Source of the DNA: Magnolia sinica
Lineage: Eukaryota; Streptophyta; Magnoliopsida; Magnoliales; Magnoliaceae
NCBI RefSeq assembly: GCF_029962835.1
Contig: NC_080583.1
Span: forward strand, 69,983,158-70,047,157
Length of the DNA stretch: 64,000 nucleotides
Direction: 5' to 3'
Part shown: positions 1-12,516 of the stretch, one piece after another
Position numbering within the stretch: position 1 is the first letter of the stretch
Layout: every line of letters begins with the position of its first letter
Notes under the pieces: generated by a model
Databases searched by the model: none
What the model was told of the DNA's origin: nothing
The model's input: the letters and a program-made list of their open reading frames with translations, nothing else
Made by a program: the position numbers and the translations under genes

Positions 1-297
1 GACTCGGACTTGACATGACACGGCTCGGCTTGGCTCGACGCGCGCGCGAGTGTGTGTTCAATGACATAAATTAGAGCATTGGCATAGCCCTTCACAGGAC
101 CAAATTCACATGCCCCTTGAACGGGGCTCAAGCCCCAAGGTAAAAAGCCTATCCTATATACAAGATGTTTTTCTTTGTCAAATCCAATGTGAGACAAAAC
201 CCACAACTTAAAAGCACCAAAAATTTCAAATGTGGAGGGAAACCGAAAAAATTTGAAAATTAAATTTTTAATATTTATTTTGAAACAAAATACAACA
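1..297 (-). repeat. 3' LTR of the copia element, partial
   Basis: Matches 5046-5337 in the right LTR, including the blocks around 100-230 and the terminal ACAACA. The rest of this LTR lies left of the window. Confidence 0.9.
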
Positions 298-479
298 ATC
301 CCCCTACGTGTTTCTTTTATTTTTTTATTTTTTTACACGCGCACACACACCCCCACACAGTCAGACTAGTGGAATTTTATAACTTAGTGTAATTGTCTAC
401 CTCATATTTTTTGGTTTACCCATTGAACCTATCTCATGGGATCTCCACTTGTATAGGTTGGGTTACCGACACTGGCAGC

Positions 480-3354
480 TCATATATTAGGCTCAGCCCC
501 ATTTCCTTCGATGTATCATTAACTAATCTTTTAGATAGTCATTTGGTCAGAGGATCTGCCGGATTCTTTTTTAACCTCACAAAGTCAATAGATATGACTC
601 CATCACGCAACATTGTTTCACTATATTGTGTCTAAGTCTAATATGTCTGCTCTTTCCATTATATATTTTACTATTTATTTTTTTTATAGCTGTTTGACAA
701 TCATTATGAATAGACATGTATCATAATGAATATATCAGCTAAGAGATTTCTAAGCCACTCGGCTTCTGATCTAGCCTTTTCTAAGGCAATAAACTTGGAT
801 TCTATAGTTGACCGAGTGATACATGTCTTCTTGGTAGACTTCCAAGAGATTGCTCCTCCACCCAAAGTGAAGAAATATTCGCTAGTAGATTTTGTCTCAT
901 TTGAATCACTGATCTAGTTAGCATCACTGTATCCTTCCAATACAACGAGATAACCATTATAATGTAAACCATAGGTCATACTGTCTTTTATGTATCTTAA
1001 AATCTTAGAAAAAATATTCTAATGCTCTTTTCCAAGGTTATGTGTATATCTACTTAGCCTTCCTACTGCAAAAGTTATGTCTGATCTAGTGTAGTTTGTT
1101 AGATACATTAGGCTACCAATTATTCTGGAATACAATAATTGAGACATACTACTTCATGTATTTTCATGAGAGTCACACTGTAATCATAAGGAGTACTAAC
1201 AGGTAAATAGTCAAAATGGTTAAACTTCCTCAGTAACTTTTCAATGTAATGAGATTGTGATAATACTAAAACACCATCTTTCCTAGTTACTTCAATACCT
1301 AAGATTACACTAGCCTTTCCTAAGTCTTTTATGTCAAATTTAGATGACAAGAATTTATTAGTCGCAATAAGTAATTTAATATTAGTTCTAAAAATAAGCA
1401 TGTCATCAACATAAAGGCATATAATAACATAATCATTTACAGGAATTTTACAGTATACACATCTATGTACATCATTTATATGATAACCATTTGATTTTAA
1501 AACACCATCAAAATTTTCATGTCATTATTTAAGAGCCTATTTTAGATCATATAATAATTTAATTAGTCTGCATACTTCATTTTCTTTACCTGATATCTTC
1601 TAACCCTCAGGTTGCTCCATATATATTTCTTCTTCTAAATATTCATTTAGGAAAACTATTTTAACGTCCATCTGGTGTACCACCAGTTTATATGTGGAGG
1701 CTATTGTTATTAAGACCTTAATAGTTGTAATCTTAGTTAAAGGAGAATATGTATCAAAATAATTTATTCATTCCTTTTGTTTAAAGTCTTTTGCTACCAA
1801 CCTAGCGTTAATTTTATTAATAGTCCCATCTAGTTTTAGTTTCTTTCTAAATACCCATTTACAACTTATTGGTTTGTTTTCAAGTGGTAGGTCTGCAAGT
1901 TCCCAAGTGTTGTTAGATATAATAGATTTCAACTTATCATTTATTGGTTCCTTCTAAAAGGTTGCGTTTGGAGAGTTAATTGATTCTATATAAGTTATAG
2001 GATCGTCTTCTACTAAGAAGGTGAAAAAATCATCTCCTACGTTAGTTTCTCTTCTAACCCTAGTACTTTTTCTTGGTTATACCTCTTCTACTACTTTCTC
2101 GTAAGCACTTTAACTTGTAGACGCGATATCTGATTCATTAACTTCTTCTATTCCTATAGATTTAGATTTCATAGGGAATACGTTCTCAAAGAACTCTACA
2201 TCCCTATCTTCTATAATTGTCTTTAGATTTAGAATATTATCCTTAGTTTTTAAAACTAGAAATCTGTAGCCTACACTGTTTTGTGCATAACCTGTAAATA
2301 CACAATCGATAGTTTTAGGGCCTAATTTTCTTTTCTTAATTTAAGGTAATTCTACTTTAGCAAGACACCCCCACATTTAATATATTTATAACTAGGAACA
2401 TGATTCTTCCAAAGTTCATAAGGTGTTTGTTCAGAAGATTTAGAAAGAATTCTATTTAGGATATAACAAGCAGACAAAATTGCTTCTCCCCACATATTTA
2501 AGGGTAAGCCTAACTATTTAAAATAGCATTCATTATTTCCTTGAGAGTTTTATTCTTACGTTCTGTTATTCCATTCTGTTCTGGTGTATAAGGAACTATA
2601 GTTTCGTAAACTATTCCACTTTTTTCACATAATTCTCTAAATTGAGAAGATTCATATTCACCTCCTCTATCTGTTCTAAGTCTTTTAATTTTTACATTTA
2701 ACTGATTTTCAACTTCAATTTTGTACTTAGAAAAAACATCTAAAGCTCATCTTTGTTCCTTAACAGATATACTCTCGTGAACCTAGAGTATTCATTTACA
2801 AAAGTTATGTAATATCTTTTTCCACCTCTAGACGTGTGATTTTTAAAATCACCCAAGTCACCATGTATCAACTCTAATAGAACAGAGGATCGTTTTACTC
2901 GTTTAAAAGGTTTTCAAATGAATTTTAATTCTACACATGTTTCACATTTATCAAATTTTTCATTAGATATATTAGGTAATACTAATCTTTTCATTTTCTT
3001 CAAAGATACTACATTCACATGACCTAATCTACTATGTCATAGATAAAAGGGTTCAATGATATAAATAGAACTGAATGTCTTATTATTATTATCATTGGAT
3101 ATATTTACAATAAATAAACCATCACTATAATATCCCTTACCAACAAAAGTTTCATTCTTAGTCATTACAAGCTTATCTGAATCAAATACTAACTTGACAC
3201 TAGCCTTATTAAAGAGTAAAAAAGAGACCAAGTTTCTTCGAATGTCAGGCACATGTAGGACATCATTCAATAGCAGAGTCTTTCCAAAAGTGAGTTTTAG
3301 AAGTACTTTTTCTTTTCCTACAACTGGAGATATTTTAGCATTACCCATGAACAC
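480..3354 (-). pseudogene. Copia pol region (protease to RNase H), fossil
   Basis: Read on the minus strand, the region holds protease/GAG-pre-integrase residues (about 3037-3354, with VLHVPDIRRNL), an integrase core (about 2380-3000), a copia reverse transcriptase (about 1120-1990, with KDLGKASVILGIEV close to the RT end), and RNase H (about 480-1110, with a decayed NPADPLTK-type ending). These are recognised by similarity to plant copia polyproteins. Broken throughout. Confidence 0.8.
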
Positions 3355-3482
3355 CTGTTTATCATCTCTCTATACTTGGTACGAGGTAAGCATGCTACGA
3401 TCTTTGCACACGTGCTTACTTTAACCAGTGTCTAGTACCTACTCGAAGTTGTTTATAAGGAAGACTTCTGACACCACAGCTA

Positions 3483-4345
3483 CTACCATGTCAGACTCAT
3501 TGCCTGTTTCTGTAAGATTAGCCTGTGGCTTATCTTTGCTTTTCTTAAGCCTGCAGGTTTTAACGTGATGCCCATGCTTTTCACATTTGTAGCAATTTTT
3601 CTTTTTATTGAATTGATTATTTGCATTCTTTTTTTTGAGCCTGCATTTATTTGCATAATGGCTAGGTTTGCCAAAGTTATGACATATGCCCTTTTTCTTA
3701 TTGTTTTCCCCGACTCGATTCCATAAGATTCGCCTTTGAATCTATCTCATTTCCATTTTCTTTTTGGTTCCTGATTCTATTGGCCTCCTTTATTTGTATG
3801 TGTACGATAGTAGTTTCCAAAGAAACACTGTTCTTTTTATGTTTTATTCTATTCTTATATTCTTTCCAGGAGGACGGTAGCTTTTCTATTAGCGCTCCTG
3901 ATAGAAACACTTCATCCAACTTAATTCCTTCAGCTGACAATTCATGAACTAGATTTTGAAAATCATGAATCTGATTTATGATAGGTTTATTATTTGTCAT
4001 TTTATAATGAAAGAAATTAGCGATTGCATGTTTCTTAGTGCCTACATCTTCCAATATGTACTTTTTTTCCAAAGCTGTCCATATGTCTTCAGCAAATTCG
4101 TAAGAAGCATACACGTCATATAATTCATTGGACAAAGAGTTTAAAATATAATTTTTACAATTATTTTCATCTATTACTTCGGTTTAATTTGTTGGATCTA
4201 TAATAAATGATTCAGACAAAATGTATGATACTTTAAGGGTGGTCAATGCGAACATCAGTTTCTGTTTCCACCGTTTAAAGCGTTGTCCAACGAACGGTTC
4301 GATTTTGGCTAACTCAGTAGAAGCATTTACTCTTACCGTAGCCAT
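3483..4345 (-). pseudogene. Copia gag region with CCHC-type knuckle, fossil
   Basis: The minus strand from ATG at 4345 reads a copia gag: a TVRVNASTELAKIEPF start, the FALTTL block, then LEKKYILEDVGTKK and FHYKMTNNKPIINQIHD, which are typical of plant copia gag proteins. A CCHC zinc-knuckle remnant (CEKHGHHVKTC) follows at about 3540-3600. Broken. Confidence 0.75.
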
Positions 4346-4378
4346 AGTCTATGTAATTCAACAATTCAATTTCAAGAT

Positions 4379-5337
4379 TGTTGGAATATTTGGTTGAATT
4401 AAATAGAATATTAAAATTCTATAATCAAAAAAAGAAAATAAAATTTAAGAAAGAAGACTTATTGGATTGAGTCGAGGCGTGACGTGAGTCACTCGGCTTG
4501 AAATTGAATTTGCTCCCCTTGGATAGTGTTCCAAGTGCAACAGGTTTCTAAAGCAATCGATCTCCAGGATATAACGACTATGATCCGGTCCCAGCGGTGC
4601 ACTCACTGTACCGCAGGCTCAAACCACTTGCAATTTAACCCGAAAGTGTTTAGTTGACTCAGCATTGAACCCAACAAAATTTCTTAAATCAGAATAGTAG
4701 AGAGAGTTTTATAAGAATGGAAAGGATTTTCGTATGTTTAAAATATGAATCAGAAGTCTTTATATAGACTCTGAAGTGGTGCATAAGCACCCTTTAAAAA
4801 GGGTTAGTCCGTTGGGTTTAAATCTAACAGATGTGACCAATTGGATAAGACCAATCGGAACAAATACATCTCTTTGATTTAAAACGAAAAGGCACAACTA
4901 CGAGTACACTCTCATAAATAGTCCTGCAAGTACCCATTCACACACACCCACATAAGTACACTCACACAAAACCCGCACCCGCACCTGCACCCAAGCTCAC
5001 ACCCAGCCCGTCCCGTCGTGTCGCGTCATGCACATGCACACGCACACGCACACGGACTCGGACTCAGACTCGGTTCGGCTCGGCTCGGTGCGCGCGCGTG
5101 TATGGTCAATGACATAGATTAGAGTTATTGACATAGCCCCTCCACAAGACCAAATTCACATGCCCCCCTCAAGCCCCAATGCAAAAAGCCTATCTTATAT
5201 ACAACATGTTTTTCTTTGTCAAATCCAATATAGGACAAAACACACAACTCAAAAGCACCAAAAATTTCAAATGTGGAGGGAAACCGAAAATTTTGAAAAT
5301 CGAAATTTTAATGTTTATTTTGAAACAAAATACAACA
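4379..5337 (-). repeat. 5' LTR of the copia element
   Basis: A 959-bp LTR bounded by TG (4379) and CA (5337). It carries CG-rich GGCTCGGCTCGG-like and CACACGCACACG-like simple stretches at 4900-5100. It abuts LINE sequence at 5338. Confidence 0.85.
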
Positions 5338-6813
5338 CCCGCTACCAATAATCTAGTGGCTATGAGCAACGACAACAAGGAATAAGTTACATAAAACCTT
5401 TCACAGGGGCAAGGCAGAGGGAGTGAGACTCATGCCACTAGCAAGAAGAAGGTCATTGGCATATTTCATCTTCATGAAGGCAGCCCACCAACTATCCTCT
5501 CCCCTGTATCTGATGGTCCCTGCCATTTTCATCTGGAAGGCCTTCATCACGCTGGTCAGGCTTTTCATCCCTAAGCAACCTTCTGATTTGGGAAGGGAGA
5601 TTTTCTTCCAACTGACTCAGTGACATTGCTTAGGATCACCGTCCCATCCCTAAAAGAAGTCGAAGAATGCTTTTTCTAGACTACAGAGCAAAGAAGAAGG
5701 AACCTCTATTGTCGCCATAGTGTGAACTGGAACGTTGCACAAAATGTGATTGATCGGCATTAAACGCCCCGCTTGGGACATGATCCTGCTTTTCCAACCT
5801 GAGATACAGACCTGAATCTTCTCAATTAATGCTTGGAAGTAAGATGACCGCAGTCTCCCCTTGAAAATGGGGACCCCAAGGTAGGTGAACGTGGTAGCCC
5901 CCTTGTTGAAGCCCATCATTCTCTGGACTGATATGATCCGTGTGTCAGATTAAGAAACCGAGAGAATGAAGAAGCTTTTCTTGGTGTTGATTTTTTTGGC
6001 CTGATGCCTTTTGGTACTAGGAGAGGAAGCTCTTAATCCATTTAATTGAATCACAACTTCCGTTAGCGAATAAGATTGTGTCATCCACAAAGAGCAAATG
6101 GGAGATCAGCTAGCAGCTCCTCTAGGTCGTGAATGGGCTATAGAGTCAACTGGCTAACATAAGTTTATATCCTCTGCTATGGACCTCAACTACCAGGATG
6201 AATAGGCTTAGTGAGATTGGATCAGCCTGACGGAGACCTCTAGAGGATTTGGAAAAACCACATGGTTCGCCATTGATGATGATTGAGAACCAGGAATTGC
6301 ACCAGCAATTTTCGACCATCGCTACCCATATTGCATTGAAACTGAACCTATAAAGGACCGCCTTAAGAAAGCCCCAATTGAGCCTATCATAGGCCTTTTC
6401 CATTTTAAGTTTGTTGCGAATGTTCCTTCCTTTAGCCTTACGATCAATGTCACGAAAAATTTCTTGCACAAGAGCATAACTCTCTGCTATCGATCTCCCT
6501 TGGATGAAAGCTCCCTATTCAGCGAAAATAATTTGGAGAAGATTTTATATACACAATTGCAAAGACTTATAGGGTGAAAGTCAAGAAAAGTATTTGCAGA
6601 CAAGGATTTTGGGATGAGGCAAAGTAGTGTCGAGGTGAAGGCCCTCGCGAGTGCACCACCATTGAAAAGGGACCTGGCAGCTAGAAGGAGATCATTGCCC
6701 ATGGTATTCTAGCACCTAATGAAGAATGCTCCAGAAAAGCCATCTGGGCCTGGAGCTCCGTCAGGAGGTAGCCCTTTAGCTGCAGCAAGGACCTCATTAA
6801 GCGTCGGTGAAAT
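5338..6813 (-). pseudogene. LINE ORF2 reverse transcriptase and C-terminal region
   Basis: On the minus strand this block reads a non-LTR RT. PPDGAPGPDGFSGAFF lies near 6735-6780 and DFHPISLCN near 6570-6590. MEKAYDRLNW lies near 6385-6415 and SRGLRQADPISLSLFIL near 6190-6250. The catalytic box LLFVDDTILFANG is at about 6060-6095. FTYLGVPIFKGR (5855-5895) is a typical post-RT motif, and SWKKISLPKSEGCLGMKSL follows near 5560-5620. The catalytic Asp pair is present as VDD instead of the usual ADD. Several frameshifts and stops break the frame (for example just left of 5650 and at 5950-5960), so it cannot make active RT. Confidence 0.85.
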
Positions 6814-7353
6814 TGTCCTAGATGGGGGGTTGAATAGGACTTTATAAACTTTTATGACAATTCAAAATCCTATTAACTTAATCTTGATCTAACGTGCAAT
6901 TATCAAGATATACTCATTTTAACTCTACAGTCTTCCAAGCCAAGTAGAGGATCTAATCCCAATACTACTCTATACTTAAAGAAGATATGACACTTAGTCT
7001 ATGATCGATGAACTATGTGAAAGTGTGTGTGATGTGTGTCTTATCAATTCTAAATATTCATATTATAATGCTTTCATGTGATCATACCAAGTAAACACAA
7101 TAAGAGAATATGCAAATATCAATCCCAAACACAGTTGTTTATAGTGGTTCGGCTATGTGCCTACTCCCGGCGGACGCACTCAACCCTTGAGTGTACTGGA
7201 TTTCACTAATAGAGTTTCAAATCAGGTTCACCTCAAACCTCTGCAACCTACACAAGGTTGACTCTAGGACCTACACAAGGTTCCAAATATGCCTACACAA
7301 GGCAAACATTTATGTCTTACACAAGAGTAAAGGTCCTACACAAAGCACCTAGG

Positions 7354-7600
7354 TTTTATGCCCAACACAAGAGCAAAGGATCCACACAAGGAACATAGTT
7401 TTTATGCACTACACAAGAGCAAAGGATCCACACAAGGAACCTATGTTTTATACCCTACACAGGAGCAAAAGATCTATACAAGGAACCTACGTTTTATGCC
7501 CTACACAAGAGCAAAGGATCCACATAAGCAACTTAAGATTAGACCACACAGGTCAAGGACCTACACAAAGGACCTGAGTTTATGCCCTACATGAACAAAT
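7354..7600. repeat. 46-bp tandem repeat, about five units
   Basis: Copies of a unit containing TTTTATGCCCTACACAAGAG and GGATCCACACAAGGAACC start at about 7354, 7400, 7446, 7492 and, more diverged, 7577. Looser CCTACACAAGG copies extend left to about 7240. Open frames across it are a by-product of the period. Confidence 0.8.
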
Positions 7601-8165
7601 GTCTTACACTAAGAACCTAAAAGTACTCTCCCATCGGAGGCCACCTATTAAGGCTTGTAAGGGGTGAGATGCACTTGTGACCCAATCCTACACAAGGAAT
7701 GATCAATAGGGTCTCTGGACTCTAATGACTTACAGATAAGTAGATGGCTTATCTACTTAATGATGGAGATTCCTTAGCTCCCTTGATCCGCAACACTTAT
7801 GATGCTCTAATGTAAGGTGACGGGTTAGGTCAGGGTTATGTTGGAATCTACTCTAAGGAATGTTACTCATTTGAGAGACGGAGAGATTCCGAGCTCTTTA
7901 AGTATTCAAGGGATCCAAGCTCAATGATTTTCCATTAAGATGGTAGCTGGATGATCCTTGAATGAGGAAGTTCATTCACCAATCAACTCTATTGAATATC
8001 AATGATGAGGGTGGATTGAAGGATGAACTCCCATGAAAAAATGGCTTAGGGTAGGTGGTATGTAATTACTCTCTCAAAGCTCTCTTTTTTTCTCATTACC
8101 TCAACTAAGAACAAGCTCTCCTTATAAAGGCAAAAAGCTCCAACGGAAATAAAACTGTCGGTTTC

Positions 8166-8936
8166 TAACTGAGTTCGATGTCATTGAACATATACTTTCG
8201 ATTCCATCGAATATTAGTTTGATGATACGAACTCAACTGAAAAATATTCTGGGAACTTTTTGAAAGAAGATTGATGTCATCGAACCTGATTTAATGTCAT
8301 CGAGATTTGAACTCCAATGTCATCGAATTATAGTTAGATTCCTTGACATTATATGTGATACTACATAAGAGCTTGTCTTCAAAGACACTTTTAAGCCTGT
8401 CTTCGATGTTATCGAGAATGATTCGATGTCATCGAAGTTTGAATTTCGATGTCATCGATCATTTCAGAAGATATTCCTTAAAGGCTCGCTGAACACTTCT
8501 TTGTCCAATTTCGATGTCATCGAGGTTTCTTCAATGTTATCAAAGTTTGAATTTCGATGTCATCAAGGCTGGATCGATTCTTTGAATATTTCAATTGATT
8601 TTCCTTTGAAGCTTGCTGGATTGTCCAGATTCGATGTCATCGAACCTTGCTCGATGTCATCGAAATTTGAATTTCGATGACATCAAAACTCATTCGATTC
8701 CTCGAGCAAAGTCAGAATTTTCCAAGAAGTTTTCCTGGAATTTGCTCTAAGTTTTTCGATTTCATTGACCTTCATTTGATGTCATCAATTACTGATGTTC
8801 GATGTCATCGAAGGTATGTTCGATTCATTGAATATTTTGTCCAAATATTATGTGGTTACTGGACATAAAAGGTTTCATTTCGTTGTCATCGAAAATAAGT
8901 GTTCGATTTCATCGACCGAATCTCGATGTCATTAAC
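8166..8936. repeat. Array of about 20 near-palindromic TCGATGTCATCGA motifs
   Basis: The 13-mer TCGATGTCATCGA is its own reverse complement except for the central base. I count six exact copies (near 8422, 8445, 8509, 8629, 8650 and 8798) and about fourteen variants with one to three changes across 770 bp. Spacing is irregular, roughly 20-80 bp, and several copies share the left context GTTTGAATT. The function is unknown. Confidence 0.75.
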
Positions 8937-9187
8937 AAAGTAGAAAACATAGAAAATTTTCTTGTTTGAGAATTAAGTTTTCAAACTTTTAACTCCTATA
9001 TTGTTCTAAAGCTTTTAAAGATTTATTTACCTAGGTGTTTTGGGACATGGGATGTGAGGCTTAATTTACCTATGATAAGCTCAGAACACACATCCGGTTG
9101 AGACAATAGCTTGGACAATCTTCATATGGGGCTCACTTGACTCATCGACTCAACCCTCACGCTAATTGACAAACCAGGGCACTTTCA

Positions 9188-9477
9188 GTTGGTTCCTCCA
9201 ACAATCCTCCATTCTCTTCCTCAGTGACACAAGACAAGATGACATTTAGGAGATCTCCCAAATAGGCTGGTTGATCAGCTTTCATGAGAGAGGAGAAAAA
9301 CTCAATTGCAGCTACTTTGATGCAAGCCTGATCAGTCGTTACTCCCCATCCCTCAATTTGATTTCTTTGATGGTAGATCTTTTGGCCTGCTCAGAAGCCA
9401 TGTTGTGGAAGAATCGGGTGTTTCGGTGGCCCTCGTTAAGCCATTGATTTCTAGATTTCTGTTTCTAGAAATTCTCC
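9188..9477 (-). pseudogene. LINE ORF2 segment upstream of RT
   Basis: The minus strand reads QKSRNQWLNEGHRNTRFFHN followed by MASEQAKRSTIKEI, a block conserved in plant L1 ORF2 between endonuclease and RT. Downstream come TDQACIKVAAIEFFSSL and a run ending GGLLEEPT. A TAG stands where the family has the Trp of the FW(K/R)QKSR motif (near 9465). Confidence 0.8.
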
Positions 9478-11791
9478 TTTGATACCACCTGTAACACCCC
9501 AGATTTCGAGGCCGAGTAGATACTTAAGTCCCGATATCCTGGGTGCCACTTATGCGTTGCGGAAGCAGGGTTCTATAATTCATTTTACCTAGGCTTTGAG
9601 CAATTCTTAGAATTAAAATAGGCTATGCAATGGACACCTCATGTAGCACGTCAGGCTCTGTGGTACCTGCATCCAAGATGAGGTCTGGTTGGTGTTTTAA
9701 AACACCGTCCCAAAGTGGGAGTGAGTGATCAACTCAGTGGGTTTTATTAGCAATAAGTTACACATGTTATCAATTCCATAGACACAATTAATGAAAAGCA
9801 TCAAACACAACATTCCTAGCTACTCTTATTAATGTATATGTATGTTATCATGATATGATGCATGCTCTCACCATACAACACTCCCTCGAGCAACACCATC
9901 TTACGTTCGTAATGCCCAACACTCCCTCATAAGGCAACCTCGACTGCTGAGTCGTAAATGCAACTAATGTAATGCCTGAATATTCATGTTAGTCAAATAT
10001 TTAATTACATCCGTTCGTCCAGCAAGATTAGGAAAGCTAAAACATCTCCATTTATTCAATGGCTTTATACAGATCACTTGGCCTAGGGCAGCCGTAGCGG
10101 CTTTTAGCCTGTGATTTTTTATCCAAATTTAGGTATCATCCATTTTTATCATAAATCAACAATTCTAAAGGTAAGGCATGATACCCAAAGGTATGAGGAT
10201 CAACTCAGTATATGTCGTCATTCAAACACCGAGTATGATCACTCAGTTCTTAGGTGCGGGCTTGTCACATAACTAAATGACCACAAGGAAAAGGGCTTGT
10301 CACCCAATTTCATTCATGTCCGGGTGTTCGAACTGTAATCTGGCATAAAACCATCGGCTAGGTAATTTAATGAGGGCCATTCGAACAAGGACCTATCACC
10401 TCCTATGCTCGCTAATCACTATGAGGAGGCTCGTCACCCCAGCGTAGGCCGACAGCACGGACACAATATCTCATTTCACCATGCTCGGTTCCCGAGACTT
10501 AGTTACTCACTGGTCACTACGGGAAGCTTGTCACCCCAGCATAGGCCGACAACTCGAATACGATGTCCCATTCCACCATGCCCGACTCATGAGTCTTGAT
10601 GGGATCGTATCACTAACAATTTTCAGTAGGCCTCTCAAAGGTATGGGGTGCTTCAAATTCAAGCAGGTGTGACCATACATGGTTAGTCAGCTAATGAGTC
10701 AATTTGCCTCTTTCAGGCGAGTTGTGGAACACACGGCATTGGGAGTGAGTGTCCCATGTAGTCTAATTACTCTCGGCTATCCATATTCGAACTAAATGGG
10801 TCAGATCGGCCGTTGGACAGCCTTACTGATGGGGCTGCCGCTACGAGCTTCGATGTTTACTGGCCAACCCAATAAGGGGAATTGAATATCTAGATATAAC
10901 AAAGGAACACTACAATCTACCTTTAGTTGTGAGAAATTTAAGTATGCGCAAGTACAGATTTATAAGCTTAATATTACTAAAGATCAAGTTGCAAGGGAGT
11001 TTTAAGTAAGCATGCAAGAGTTCCAATTCACATAATGTTGTAAGAGGACCATATACTATTCCTAATTTCAGAGAATTTAGACATGCATGCAGACAATTAC
11101 GTTGTCCATTACCTCAATTCATGTGTATGGGAGGCATGTAGCACATTTCTTGCAAATTTCCTTAGGTTTGGGGTTGGGTTACATTCAAATTTCTCATAAT
11201 GGAAAGGAAATTTAGACAAGGCAAACATTAGATGGCTTGGAGCTTATTAATCCTCTCTTAAGTTAGTTTATTAATAACAAGAACAAATGTCTACTATCAT
11301 TCCCCTTGAAAAATAACATGCACAATAAAATTCTCATAGAAAATCATTAATTCTATCTTAGGATTGATAAAAGGCTACCTAAGGATAATAGTCCGCACCT
11401 AGAATGGTTCGGAGCTGCTCCCAAGGTGCCAGTCCCGCGAATTGGAGTATTGAAGCCCTGTGCTAATAGGATTTGTATGTTAGGATACATGTAAGGGGCC
11501 TAATGCACTAAAAACTGAAAGAGGGTTAGAAGGATACATTCCGGTTGCTGGCGGGGTGCTCCCGCGGCGGTGGGGTTGCAAGCTCCAGCGTGGGACTGAA
11601 GTAAGGGAGGGAATTTCTCAACTTCCAACCTCCTTGAGCTCTTCCTCATCCTCCACTCCCTCTATACTCTCTCCTCTCTCTCCCCACTTGCAGGAAATTC
11701 GTATGAAAGTGTGGGAGAGAGATTTAAGGTCTTACATAGTCTGAAAATTGGTCCAATTGGCCCTAGGGAGAATGTTCTAATGTATATACCC

Positions 11792-12516
11792 TTAGGGGTG
11801 TACATCGGGTCGAACCGAGTCAAGCTGGCCTCAGCTTGAACTCAGCTCGGCTCGGTCCTCAAGCCTGACTAGCCAGCTCAACTCGGTTCGGTCAGTAGCT
11901 TGGGCCAGCTCAGGCCGAGTTCGAGCAGAGATTGAGCCGAGTTTGTCATTGAGTCATTTCCACAAACACCTTAACTGTAACTTTAAAATCCCACTATTTT
12001 ACAAACAGAGGCAATGGTTTTACAGGTATTTTCTCAAACACCTTCTAAATAACATAAAAAAAAAACCAAAGAGAAAAAAGGTATTTGTTTCATGTACATA
12101 CCCTCCTTGCCACCAGCCAAACCTTCCTTCCCACCTTGCAACCAGCCAAACCTTCCTTGCCACCAGCTAGCCAAACCTTCCTTGTCACTAGCCAAACCTT
12201 CCTTACCACCTTACCACCAGCCAAACCTTCCTTGCCACCAGCCACATTTCGTTGAGTCATTTTATCAAACAGTTGGTAAGCAACATCAATGGCAAAGTAA
12301 GCGAGTCACTGAACTAGTTCAATCTGAGTTCGATTGAGGATGGATTCGATCTGAGTCGAGTCGAGCTGACGCCTGCTCGAACTTGGCTCGAACTTATTTT
12401 CGAGCTCAAAAAATCAACTCGACTCGGTTCGAACTCAGCTTTGAACCGAGTCAAATCGAGCTTTTTCAAGTCGAGTCGAGCGAGCTAACTGAGCTAGCTC
12501 GGTTCGTGTACACCCA
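11792..12516. mobile_element. Mutator-like MITE (725 bp) with 9-bp target duplication
   Basis: The ends are inverted: GGGGTGTACA...CGAACCGAG on the left and CTCGGTTCGTGTACACCC on the right. The direct 9-bp repeat TATATACCC flanks it on both sides (11783-11791 and 12517-12525), which is the length typical of Mutator-like elements. Subterminal sequence is dense in GAGCTCGGCTCGG-like words. No transposase is encoded, so it is non-autonomous. Confidence 0.8.
12100..12246. repeat. About 22-bp tandem repeat inside the MITE
   Basis: Units of the form CCAGCCAAACCTTCCTTGCCA repeat about six times with small length changes. The apparent open frames here rich in Pro, Leu and Lys are products of the repeat. 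Confidence 0.8.

Larger units (their letters stand above)
1..5337 (-). mobile_element. Ty1/copia LTR retrotransposon, broken, left end cut by window
   Basis: The element reads right to left: LTR (4379-5337), gag, zinc knuckle, protease, integrase, reverse transcriptase, RNase H, then the second LTR cut off by the window edge (1-297). The order protease-integrase-RT is that of Ty1/copia. The LTR runs from TG at 4379 to CA at 5337, and a purine-rich tract (minus strand, about 298-308) sits beside the left LTR as expected. The coding region is broken in many places and I treat it as a fossil. The two LTR pieces differ at roughly one base in eleven over the 297 bases that can be compared, so the insertion is not recent. 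It appears to sit in the minus-strand LINE, which resumes at 5338. Lineage within copia not assigned. Confidence 0.88.
6814..9187 (+). mobile_element. TG...CA bounded insertion in the LINE, probable solo LTR
   Basis: LINE coding similarity stops at 6813 and resumes at 9188. The block between begins TGTCCTAGATGGGG and ends CACTTTCA, so it has the TG...CA ends of an LTR. It has no convincing ORF. I could not see a matching 5-bp target duplication (left flank GAAAT, right flank GTTGG), so either the flanks have diverged or the block is not a simple solo LTR. It contains a 46-bp tandem repeat (7354-7600) and an array of near-palindromes (8166-8936). The strand is arbitrary. Confidence 0.55.

Noticed and set aside
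8166-8936. CRISPR-like array
   Set aside because: The repeats are 13-mers with irregular spacing and variable sequence in a plant genome, with no cas-like gene.
12092-12337. Pro/Leu/Lys-rich frames
   Set aside because: Product of the 22-bp repeat inside the MITE.
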